Part shown: piece by piece, positions 47,507-64,000 of the stretch
Layout of the letters: each line of letters begins with the position of its first letter
Numbering within the stretch: position 1 is the first letter of the stretch
From: Paraspadella gotoi
Lineage: Eukaryota > Chaetognatha
DNA: 64,000 nt
NCBI GenBank assembly: GCA_051294375.1
Contig: CM119267.1
Coordinates: 15,788,105 to 15,852,104, forward strand
Direction: 5' to 3'
The notes under the pieces: generated by a model
Seen by the model: the letters and a program-made list of their open reading frames with translations, nothing else
Told to the model about the DNA's origin: nothing
The model's database searches: none
Translations under genes and position numbers: made by a program

Positions 47507-48603
47507 CGGGGTGGGGCCCTCGGCTCTGGAGAATCTTTGATAACGTAAGCAAAATTGATGATTGTTCGTTTTATCCATAAGATCAACTACATTAATCATT
47601 TGATCATCATCATAGGTAATCATAGGTAATGTAAGTAACAAACGTATAGTAAGCCTAAAATAATTTTATATCGTTTATCTTTCAAAAAACTTAACATTGT
47701 ATTCGTTTTATAATACATCGTGACCTTAACTTTTCTTGTAAATCTTACAAATTTTAAAAATAATTAAATTTTTTTTTTATTAAAAACAGCGATTCTAAAG
47801 TATTTTATCAGAACAATCTAAAAAATCCCTCTCATATTTATTTTGTCTTCATATGTAGGCCTTTGCTTCGTTACCCTCATTCATCCACTCATTCCTTCTC
47901 TCTCGAATGTACATTCAAAAATTTCAATTTATTTTCGTTACGATTTTTTTTTCCCTCTTCGTCTTAGAAGTGAAAATCGTAAAAAAACATTTGAAGGAAA
48001 TCTCTCCAGTAAGTTTATACTTTTTTTTAGGTTTATACTTGTACCCTGTTTAGTGTTTAGCGTCAGAGGGCGAACACCAGTCTCCACCTTCACGTCATAC
48101 CTGTGACGTTGACTGTTTTTTTTTTTTTTTTGTTTTTTTTTCAACTCTCGCCCACCCTTTTTTCCTTACTTCCCTCGCCCCCATCTCCCCCCGAAATTAT
48201 TCCTTGTACGCTTGAGTGAGTCAACCTTATTTTTCATTAAAGTTTTAAACGACGCCACTTGTAGCCTCAAAATCAATATATCTGATATTCATATATACAT
48301 CAAATTTGACTTTTTTTAAAATATCAAGTGTGATGTCTAAAATTACTTCAAGGAATTCAAGTTCTCTCATCCCGAGGTCTCCCTCTTGATTGGAATCCAA
48401 CGCCGCCTACTAACATCGGATATGACATCTTTGTCACTGACTTTAATTATCATCTTCCGCCTCCCTAACATTCTACTTTACTTTCTTCGCCATGAGAGTA
48501 AAGAAGCATTTTTCGCGTTCCTAATCTTCGACAATGTTTGTCAAGGTAAATCATTTCCTATTATTGCGAATGCATTTCAACACTTGCTATACCTCGTCTC
48601 TGT

Positions 48604-48655
<52 letters not shown>

Positions 48656-49304
48656 CACACTCGCACGCACACTTTTCAGCATATTTTCTTAATGCATTTA
48701 AGCTCGACACTATCTTTCAAAATTCAAGGCTAAACCTCCGTCGTCACGTTCATGTGTGTGGTAAATGGATTTCTTCTTAAAAAATAATTGTAACCCTGAA
48801 ATTTAGGATAAATTTGTGTTTTTTTAGATCTTAAAATAGTAATCCCTGAATTTTACACAAACAGCAATACGGCTCGATCAAAACGAGTTAGTAATCAAGA
48901 GTTTAGTTTAATTCTTCATTATTTCTTTCTCTTTTAAACGTAATCTATGTATTTCTGGATGGCGATCTCAAGCTTCGTAACTCAAACAAAATGCAATAAC
49001 GATGACCGAAACATTTTTACACCATATCAAGGAAAATACCACGAATTATTGTTCTACAATTCCGTATTATGTGAAATCCTTTCTCCTAAATACAATTTCG
49101 TAGTAACCTTAAAATCAATAGGGAACTTGAACAATTTCAGATTTGGACGTTTTTGATCGAGAGTGTCTGCGGTTAAGTTTCACTCGCTGCTCTTTTCTTT
49201 GGGATCCTTTTTTGTGATCCTCGTTTTAACATCTTGTTTGACTTGGAAAAGTAGCCGAAAGAGGACGGGCATGAGAGGCGAGAGAAGGAGGAAATAGGGG
49301 GAGT

Positions 49305-49366
<62 letters not shown>

Positions 49367-50040
49367 AGAACACTCCCATTTTTTTTTGGTTAAAAAGAGA
49401 GAATCGAGTTTCGGGCGTGTACTGGAAAGCAGAGAGAACCATGGCGAGAGGAGGACACGATAATGATAGGAACAACGATTCAAAAAAGATAATGTCTGAC
49501 AGAAAAGATCGTAGTAAAAGAAATTTTGGGAGATGAGAGTTTGGGCGGTCGGTAGCCGGAGACGGGTCAGGGATGAGGATTGAAGCGCCCGGGGAATGGA
49601 CGGCAAGGCAAAAAAGAAATCCGCGAATCAACAAAGATCCTCAAAATGTCGCCGCGAATTAAAAAATGATATTTTAACGACAACAACGCCGTAAACATCG
49701 TCGGCGTCAATTTGTAAAAGGGTTCAACAGTTTTAAAGTTAGAAAATATAAAGCGAATCGTTCAAATTATGGGACTTTTTATGTCGTCCCAACTCCGAAA
49801 CTGTCGCGCGCCGTGTTGTTTCAAGATTTCCAGTGGGATTTTTTTCACGCAAGATTTCGACACGCGTTCATCGGCTGTGAAAACAAACAACGGCAATTTT
49901 GCTCGTTCTGTTTCCGATGGAGCGTCAGAAACTTGGGTGGCCACTCGCTAATGATGAGAACCAGTTAGATGCTGGAAGAAAAAAAAAAGGACGAGCCTCT
50001 TAACTTAAGAATTGGGATCGGAGCTTCAATGTGAAAACTT

Positions 50041-50050
50041 NNNNNNNNNN
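50041..50050. other. Assembly gap (10 N)
   Basis: Ten N. The second copy at 61285-61405 reads through this place with a short unique segment (TGCGTCATTTTGAGCTCGAT) and a long (GA)n tract, which explains why the gap was not closed in copy 1. Confidence 0.97.
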
Positions 50051-50639
50051 CACCCCTAGAACAGAAAATAAACAATTCTAAACTTGAATAATAATAAAAC
50101 TTGTCTCACCGCACTTTAAGCGGTTCGTCCACTTTCATTACACCTCACCCCCCCCTCCAAACTTTCCGCGGGAGACCGATATGCCGCCGGTCCGGCCACC
50201 CTAATTCATCCCCAACCCTTAAATTATAAGTTCAAAGAAAAAATACGAGCGAAGAGCTCGTAAAATATTTAAGAAATGACAAAAAAATTATGCCAAAAAT
50301 CTTGAGAAATGAGTCCGACAAAGATTTCCCTCTTGTCCGCCCACGGCCGAATGTCAAAACAAAATCTTAATCAAAAAAAAAAAAAAAAAAAAAAAAATAA
50401 GAACTAGGGAAAAGAGAGCAGGAGAAGGAAAACAACATTTTAGCATAAAATTCTTACCCCAGCCCCCGAAAAGATGGGGAAAAATAACATCGTTAAGTTT
50501 AAAATCTTTAGGAAAAAAAAACGAAAAAAAAACGAAACGAAAAAAGGAAAAATCTTTTCATGAAAGAGACGAATTTTAAGCCGAACAGAACTTTAAAATT
50601 TCCAGGACGTCAACGACGCCATAAGAAAGCCAGTTAACG

Positions 50640-51030
50640 TTTCTCTGAGGACGTGATTGTTTCGGGCGTGATCGCACATTCGTCCGTGTTGAAATATGTC
50701 GGTCTCGCGCGTTAGCCGACGTCAAAATCAATTTGTTCAAATGCCCCCCCGTTTCGGAACTGTCACGATCGCCAAGGGTCGCCTTCAGTCACGGTGTGTC
50801 GAAACGAATTTGCCCTAATCGTCGTTTTCGCGGGGATATTCGGGCCCGAGGGCGCGACGCGCTCGCCTCGCGCATAAATTGACGCAAAAAGTTTCGATCG
50901 TTGTTTCGGGCGAGAGATCGAGAGACACAGTTTCGGGAAGACCTCCTCGTTTGTACGATTAACAAATCCCCATCGATCGATCTCTTTGGCGAAGGCGGGT
51001 TGCCTCAGATTCTTAGTCGTAGTATTTGCC
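50640..51030. promoter_or_regulatory. CpG-rich candidate promoter or 5' region
   Basis: CG-dense stretch (GTCTCGCGCG, GGGCGCGACGCGCTCGCC) within AT-rich DNA, about 1.3 kb beyond the RasGAP stop. It is almost unchanged in the second copy (about 61980-62360). No coding exon can be attached. It could be the promoter of an unrecognised gene or non-coding RNA, or an unrelated island. Confidence 0.3.
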
Positions 51031-51711
51031 ATTGGCATAGTGCAATTTTCTATATTTTTTCTCTTTATTATCAAATACATAATACGACAAATAAGCGAAA
51101 ATTTTGGCGGTTAGAATCATAAATAATCCAAGGATCACGGATTATGTGTTTTCAATTTTAGAATACTTCGCGTTCCCTAAAAGTGTCGGCCCGATGATGT
51201 CCATTCCTCTCAAAAAAAAAAAAAGAAAAAAAAAGCAAGAAGTAATTTCCTTCCTGTGTCCCGACGCTCTCATGTAATTCTGAAGTTAAAACTGCGTTTT
51301 TCATTAATAAGCCTTTAGAAGGCATTTCCTCCGATTCGCACCGGCTTTTTTTAACCCTCCTTTTTTTAATAAACTTTCCCGTCAGAACTTTCTAGAATGT
51401 TTGGCTTACATTTTTCCCCTTCACTAAAAACTTTCGTTCTTTACTTTTTCGACGGGAAAATCAGGGAAGAATTTTTCCCTCTTTTTTTCATGAAAAAAAC
51501 AGAAACATTCTTGTCATACAATGAAACTGCCAAATAAAACCTGCAGAGAGAGCGAATCGCAAATCTGTCACAAATCGAATCATTTACACAGAATTGCCTC
51601 ACATGTGTTTTTCGAGTTCAGAATTGATTTGTGGTTCTGCGATGTACAAATAGCAATGTTTAAAAAGTAATTAATAAAGTAAGCGGAGAATTTTATTTTT
51701 GTCAAAACTTA

Positions 51712-51837
<126 letters not shown>

Positions 51838-52292
51838 CTGTTTTTCATCGAAGAAGCCAATGTGTCAGAAATTCCAAGCCATGAAAGTTTAAAAAGTTGG
51901 AATGTTTACCGAAATATCGTCCACTATTTTTAAGATAAATTTATTCGCGTACAAAATATAAAAAATTCAAATAGCGATAGTCAATTTTATAATACTCCTT
52001 ATCTCAGCGATATTTAATAATAAAGTAGAAACAAATGTATCATAGTCGATAGATTATGCTTCTCAAAGTAGACTACAAATAAAATTGCAGGACATTTACG
52101 TCCATAGAAGAAGTAGGGAATTTTAAAAATTGAAAATTGTTTTCATTTTTTTCAGAAATTTTAAAAATAAAAATACGACCCTTTTGTGAGTCACAAATTT
52201 TAATTTTAACAATTTTACTCAAGAAATATTTCTCTCTCTTCATAAGATTGAAAGAAAAAGTCTGAAAAGTTTTCAACCAAAATTGTTGATAT

Positions 52293-55200
52293 TCACTTGA
52301 CGCAAAAAAGGATGCAAGTCCGTTCAGCGGCGCTCATCTCGGAAACTTGTTTGAGCAAAGGCTTTGTCGCGGCTTCGTTGTCTTCTTTGCGCGTCTCCTC
52401 GTCGCGATGCGCTCGAGCCAAATCCGCTAAGATGTCGAGCAGTTCACCTGCAGCCGCCATTCTCTTATGATGGTACGACTGTTAAAGGGAGCGATTTTTT
52501 AATTGTAAAAACAATATTAGTTGTTAAGTTTTCAAAGATTAACATTTTTTTTCCCTTTTTTTTCTTTTCCAGTAATAAAATGATTCATTTACCTTTTTTC
52601 TCGCAAAAGCTCGTCTTCTGACAGATGTTCTGTATCCGCCTATGACATAAAATATGCAATTACAATTTTTTTTTGTTTAAGACAAGCCATCTAATACACC
52701 CAGGAGTTTACTTGAAATTCTGAGAGATTCGTTTTTTGTTAAATGGGTCGGCGTCATCGGTTTTAATTCCTGAAAACCAGAAAAATAATCAGTTCAACAT
52801 TAACACATTACATTTACTTTTTACTTTTTCAATCACGTTTCATATCATCACTGATATCGGACTGGCTAAATATTAAAACAATATTCGTTAACCAATCAAC
52901 ATTCAACAAGGTACGTTTTTTTCCTCGTCATTTTCGTTTTCCTCAGCGAGAAATTCGTCCATTTCCGGGTCACAACTGAGAACAATCAAGCTTGCGTCCC
53001 TCGCTTCCACAAACGATTGCCTGAAATTGAAAGCCAAATTGGTTTCCGCTCCGTCAAGGCCGGTGGCACGAAAAAACGCCGGAAAGCCTTTTGATTCTAT
53101 TCCGTTTAATGAAACAATGTAACAAATTGGACGCCAAGGTCAAAGAATGACTTTTACGATCTAAGGGCAAATTTTTTTTTCTCTCAGACTCAGGATTGGT
53201 TTTTTCAATGTTTCACCTGAACTTTTCTTTGCCGTGGGAGAGCTGCCTGAAAATAGCTTCCGCTTCTACGTCGACATTGAAAGGATCTTTCCAGTCGCTC
53301 AAAACGGCCTGGCGCACGGCTTTGTTGCAACCCTCGGCTAAAGTTAATATGAAATTGGTACACCCAATATAATGAGCTATCTTGACCCTGACTTTGATCA
53401 CTGAACAGTGAACACTGAACAGGCTATGGTGGATAAAGGCCTCCATCAATCTTTAATTTTAATTATGTTTACTTTATGATTTATTAGCATTTTATTTTTA
53501 ATTGGTTGACTGAAAAAAAAAAAGCCAATAACCATCGTTCAGAAAAAAAAAAAGGTCACAAAATCTGGAACAGCTGTCCGTCCCTTAGCATTATCGGAGC
53601 TTCAGATTCGTCTTGCTTTGAAAATAGGCAGAGCGCACCGGTAATCTAATCCCGCTGACTAATTATCGTCGAAAATTAAAAGGGGGGGAGGAATCCCCTC
53701 TTTTTACCTGTCGGCCAAGAATTTACGGCCATTAATAGTCCATTACCGATTTTCTCCGGTTTCGAGCAACAAGTCCAGAATTTGCGGAACACGCCTGGGT
53801 GAAACATCTTGAGGAGGTCTCTGTTGCTGATGCAGGTTTTTCGAATGGAGGTGAGCCATTTGTTGAGTTCGTTAAAGTCTTTCGCCTGAAGAAAAGTAGA
53901 CTATTTTTAAGATGGCATTGAAAACAAGAAGTCAGTGGGTTTTGACAAAGGAAAACTGGCCTTATTTTCCCAGAACGCCCCATTTTATCTTAAATTTAAT
54001 TTCTCTAATTCAAGATTAGGGTTAGGGTTAGTGATGAGGGTTAGGGTTTGAGATAGGAAATGGATTATAAGTTTAAAAATATATTTAAATTAAATGTTAA
54101 GGTTAAAATTAATTTCCGTGATAAAGGAACAGAAATGGGGCGCTCTGGGAAAAAAAAAAAAAGAGCCCGAAAACCTAGCCTCTGATTACAGAATAATCTT
54201 CAAGTCACACCTGTAAATAGAGCGTTTGGTTAAATCGCTCTTGCTTTCCTTCGACAATTTTTTCCGGGTCTGACACGCGAGCTTCTTTCTCTATTATCAC
54301 CTGTAGACGTTTAAAACGAATAGTCAAGCAATCAACTATTCAATTTTAGTAATTACTGTACTTACTCTACTTATTGTACAAAGGATATTAAATTCTAACC
54401 TGAAAAACATTATCTTTTCCAAAGGCGTCGATGTCTACAAGTTCGACGCAGCAGATGGCAGAGGTTGGGATCGAAAAACGAACCTGTCATCAAAATGATA
54501 TATCAAGCATCAGACTTTTCAGTGGGCAATGGGCAATCGGGCATTATATGCATTATATTAACAACTAATAGGGCCTAATTAAAACGTAAGAAATTGTAAA
54601 GTTCGTGAAATTCAAAAGAAACCACTTCAAGTACACACACTGAAAAGCAAATCAGATTAATTCACAAAACAATGTAGGTCTGATCAAATTTAATGATTTA
54701 ATTAGAACACAGACCGACGGGCGGTAGTAAAGACGAAAAAGGAATGAATCGCTAATTGGCTATTTTATCGATGCTCTCTCGACTCGTCTCAGACCTAAAC
54801 CGACTCGCCTGATCCGCCTGATGTTTCGAGTAGCTCAATAGTTCCGGCGTGAGACGGAAGTACCTCGCGCTGAAGGCCTTGATCTTGAATTTGTTGGCGA
54901 CGCGATCGGCGAAGCACTTTTGCAAAACTCCTTCCTCGACGACGAGATTTCGGTGATAAACAAAGTTGGCGCTCGTCGTCTCCGTTGGCGGCTCGAATCC
55001 TGAGAGAGGATTAAAACCGATTTTTTTAACCGCCCGTGGGAGAAGATTGTCTGTCTGGCGTCCGCGCGCTTGACAGTTATTAATTTAAGGACCGGGTAAG
55101 AATTGTCTCAATTAGTCGGTCTATTATCCTCGTTAAATTAATGGTTAATAAAGAAATCCGCCTGTCAAAATGTATATGAATTTGAGGTTTTTAGAAAATT

Positions 55201-57234
55201 TTTTTGTCTTTTTCAATTCTCAAAAAGGGGAACTAAAGGAGTGAGGGGCAAAGCCAAATGAAAAGGTCTTAAAAACGCGTCTGGTATTTTCGTTATCCTT
55301 TGCTCGATTTAAAAGTGAAATACCGTTTGACTTTTGGTTCGCAGAGTCGAGTTCCCGGAACGACCCTGGCTTCTCGGCGGCCAATCTTTCCGTCGACGCC
55401 GTCGGAGATTCGGGCTTCACCAACTCTTTCACAAAGTCAGTGCACCGTTTCTATCGAGGTTAAACAGATTTAAAGAGGGTTCGAAAGAGAAGGGGATATA
55501 GTCGAAAGAAAGGGAAGGCAAAGGGATAGAAATGAGGCGAGAAGAGGAAACAAATGGCACTTTTACAAAAAGAAAAATTAATGCAATAAAACTGTTAATA
55601 ACTGTACCCTGTATTCGGAGAGGGAGGGTTCCAAGCGTTCCGTCCATTCATCCTCACCCTCAATGTCGTAGTCGCAAATCAGCTTGAGACACTGAAAACC
55701 AAGGAAAAGCCGATTTTAAAAAGATAATCCGGAAACGACGGGCGTTTGCAGTTGCATTTGCGACATCAAAAAAAAGCATTATATCAAAGAATTTTAAAAC
55801 AATTAATATATCGTCTAGAAGGTAAGAGAGAGTACATTCAGATTTTAAAAAAATATTAAGAGGTTTAGAGTAATGTTTTTTTTTTTAAATTTTGTCTAGA
55901 TATTATCACAGATGATCAAATTTTTTACTTAAAATCAGAGCTTCCAAACCTTGGACAAAAATCCGAGTATTTTCGCTGCTCTGGCCGACGGGTGTTTTTC
56001 CGTCAACAGGTAGAGTTTCGGATTAGCCAAGGCCTCTGCAAAAAAGTCCCCGACCACCAGTTTCGCGACGTAGCCAAACTTTGAATCCTGTAATAGCGGG
56101 TAGGTGTGGCTGGGTTAAGAAATTAAATGGATTTGTGAAAAAAAAATAGCGAACCTTTTCCGATGTTCCGCATTTTTTTGTTCTGTCATAGTATGTATGT
56201 CAATTAATCATATTATTACCTCGAAAATTGATTGAAAAATGTGCGTTTCTCCTTTGAAGTCGTTGGCCCACTTCTTCTGGCATCTGTGAAGGAGTCGACG
56301 AAATACTCGTCGGATGACGGGAGGGCACATTGACGCAGAAACTAAAACCGACTCCAACAACACTGGAAACGTCAAACGAAATGAGAAAGTTTGTATTCAT
56401 TGTTGACAGCGAGTAGAAATATTTTAGAAAAAGTAGAGATTAAATTTTTACTGTACTAATGTTTCCCTTCACAAAATACAGAAACATTCTAGTTTACACA
56501 ATCTATGTCATCTTTTCGTCCAATCGCCCCCTTTTTCACTTGACAAATAATTGGTGAGAGTCGCCACGCTGGTCTGAAATATCATTTCGTTGTTCTTTTT
56601 GTCGCAGACGCTTCGAAAATCCAACTCGACCAAGCGATTCTCCTCATAGATTCTGTTCACCGTGTTCGCCATCACGTCGGACAGGTAAGGCTGCCCTACC
56701 AACTGCGATAAAAATGATGAGATAGGTGAGGAAATACGGTTATCATAAATCTTAATACCTTGATGAAATACTTGATCGATTCAGAAGCCATCGTGCTGTC
56801 TGAAAACAGATCGCTTGGATTTTCTGTTTGTTAAACACATGGGAAATAGAAACAGAAAAAAAAGGAGTAAAGTTAAAAATAGTTTTGTTTTTTATTTCGC
56901 CTAATCCGATGGCATTTTCGTTTTCATTTCGCCCAAAAGCAATTAAAATTCAGTTGCCAATTTATTTCACTCACGACAGTTGACTATGGCCTTTTCGACG
57001 AGATAATCGATCAACGTCTCGATCTCCCCTCTACCGAGAAATAGTCGAACTAAGATGCGCGTCGACTCCGCCACATCCAAGTTCCCCTCGTCCTCCAACA
57101 TGTCGAGGACGCAGGATGACTTGAATTCAGGGACCTTTCAAGGGAGCAGGGAAAATTTTAGGGGGTTGTAATTGTAAACGTCGATTATCAATGTTATCAT
57201 CAGAAGTACCATCATTTATCAGCGCAGGAAAGGG

Positions 57235-57320
<86 letters not shown>

Positions 57321-58607
57321 AGAGACAAAATTGCTTCGTTAAATTATATGCAAAGTGGGGTGACTCAAAAGACAAAGACGACGAAGACGACGACGAACAG
57401 ACGACGGTGTATATTATATAGAAGTAAAGAAATGTAACGTTTACATACTCAAGACATAATGACTCAATAAATTTAAAAAGTTAAGTAGAACTAACAGAAG
57501 ATGGGCCGCCCCGCCGCTCGTCATCGCCCTCGCTCTTCTCCCGCACAGAATTTAGCAGAAGGAGCACCAATGGCTGGTACAAGGTTGACGGCAAAATCCG
57601 ATCCTATCCACAAAATTAATATATTAATTAATAAGTATATTATAATATTGGAGAAGACGAAAAACTGAGGTCGCCTAAATATAAAATAAAGTATATAATA
57701 AATTGATGAATTTTGTATTATTGTGTTTGCTTAGACTCTCACCTCTGTGAGTCTGATCCGAATTTTAATTTGACCCAAGTTTTTGTCTTGCATCCCGGTG
57801 ATCGAGGAAAGGAGCGTTCGACGACCGCTGAGATTGCGTCCACAGAAACAATGGGATAATTAATCGCCAATGGTAAATAGTAAATATAAATCAGGAGCAT
57901 TTTCTTCGACTCTTGAGTGGAAAACTTCATGAAAGATGATGATGATTAATGATAATGATAGATGAAGATGATAAACGAATATTCAAATGGAAAAAAAACG
58001 GCAACAGACCACAATGACGAGGACGACAACGAAGACTACTCTCACCCTCTCGCGGCGTCGCCTCCGGTTGCCAATAACGTCGACGGCGCCCGAATCAAGG
58101 ACGATGAATTTCGCGTGGAGTCGCGTCGTCGCGGCTGCACCGGAAACCAATCGTCGAGTGGCTCGTCGAGCCTCAGGTCTTCGATTTTCACGCGAACCTT
58201 AATTGAGAACAATGAAATATTCTAATCTCAGTCATCAAGATAATATTTTTGATAAGCGAATCTCTCATACTTCGTAAAAATGATATATCTATCCAAAGTA
58301 GCCTCATACGTATTCATTTATTTCTCCCATATTGAACATTTTCTTTACAGGAGTTAGAAAATAGTACATCTATAACGCATTTTTTTAATATTTGATTTTG
58401 AAGATTAACCTTGAGACTTTTTACCTCTCCCATGAAATCGTTGTGTGAGAGTCTGTCCCAATCCCAAATGGTAATCTCGATCTCTTCCACCGAAGCGATC
58501 GAGGCCCCATTGTTTTTCCTCGTCGATGACGGCGTTGTTGTTGTTGTTGTCGTCGTGGGAAACTCGAACGATTCCTTCCACGTCGGAAACCGCGTTTTCT
58601 TTATTGT
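52293..58607 (-). CDS. RASA4/RASAL1 (CAPRI/RASAL) family RasGAP-like protein, 5' partial
   Basis: Family members carry C2-C2-GAP-PH-Btk and move to the membrane on Ca2+ to switch off Ras. Twenty exons keep one frame: 58607-58425, 58197-58046, 57827-57743, 57603-57496, 57134-56975, 56823-56759, 56702-56540, 56362-56220, 56087-55950, 55691-55608, 55450-55324, 54999-54809, 54483-54400, 54300-54211, 53885-53747, 53337-53217, 53020-52915, 52769-52712, 52639-52593, 52478-52293 (TGA), 809 residues. The C2B domain shows KKTRFPTWKESFEF and WDWDRLSHNDFMGE with the Ca2+ loop aspartates. GAP-region landmarks are DRILPSTLYQPLV, FIKLVGQPYL, IYEENRLVELDF and CPPVIRRVFRRL. The PH domain starts VVEEGVLQKC. 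The Btk motif is HPGVFRKFWTCC...EGC. The first C2 domain and start are missing. The usual catalytic arginines are absent (LFSDSTMAS for LFRxNxLAS). Confidence 0.92.
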
Positions 58608-58643
<36 letters not shown>

Positions 58644-58792
58644 GGGGAGAGAGAGGGGGAGAGAGGGACTTCGAATTGAATATCGATATATTTAGCAAAA
58701 TTTAATTTTAAAAATAGCTTACATAATTTTTAAAAAAATATTAAGTAGGAGGAAATAAGGGACGTAACACGCTCCAAGAAGGAGAGATTAGC
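58608..58792. other. Intron remnant and junction with the duplicated block
   Basis: (GA)n tract followed by about 120 bp of AT-rich sequence, then an abrupt switch near 58793 to sequence matching 47507 onward. The upstream exons of the RasGAP (first C2 domain) are expected here and are not present. Confidence 0.7.

Positions 58793-64000
<5,208 letters not shown>

Overview
The window looks like AT-rich genomic DNA from an invertebrate animal, most likely an arthropod, although nothing in it fixes the taxon. The genes are split by mostly short introns with GT-AG borders. Interspersed inverted-repeat elements, tRNA-like SINEs and simple repeats fill much of the space between exons. It carries a complete-looking fibrillin gene, a class retained by many arthropods but missing from Drosophila. 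Three runs of N mark this as a draft assembly.

Layout. 1-927 (+): 3' end of a single-pass membrane protein with an Ig-like ectodomain. 928-3500: repeats only. 3508-13945 (-): FHIP1 (FAM160A) family gene, a subunit of the FTS-Hook-FHIP dynein/endosome adaptor, with about 26 exons; the last exon was not found. 16015-19623 (-): DNAJB6-type Hsp40 in 8 exons, complete, in a consistent frame and His-rich. 21827 to about 43025 (-): fibrillin. My domain count is hybrid 1 - TB1 - TB2 - hybrid 2 - TB3 - TB4 - TB5 - TB6 - TB7, then a furin site and an asprosin-like C-terminal propeptide. The spacing of cbEGF domains between TB domains is almost that of vertebrate FBN1. EGF1 is probably hidden in the N gap at 39655-40458. 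43500-47500: purine-rich, microsatellite-rich intergenic DNA. 52293-58607 (-): RASA4/RASAL1 (CAPRI) type RasGAP covering C2B, GAP, PH and Btk zinc motif, with the 5' end missing; both catalytic arginines appear to be replaced. 58793-64000: an indel-ridden second copy of 47507-52690, most likely an assembly duplicate, which includes a broken copy of the RasGAP gene's own last exon.

The genes are unrelated in pathway: vesicle/dynein adaptor, chaperone, extracellular microfibril, Ras regulation. Four of the five lie on the minus strand. I see no sign of a linked multi-gene system. The most informative observations are the predicted catalytically dead RasGAP, the fibrillin with a preserved domain order plus a second glycine-rich insert and a 2.65 kb intronless block, two GC-AG introns supported by frame and protein alignment, several inverted-repeat elements, and the tail-to-head assembly duplication.
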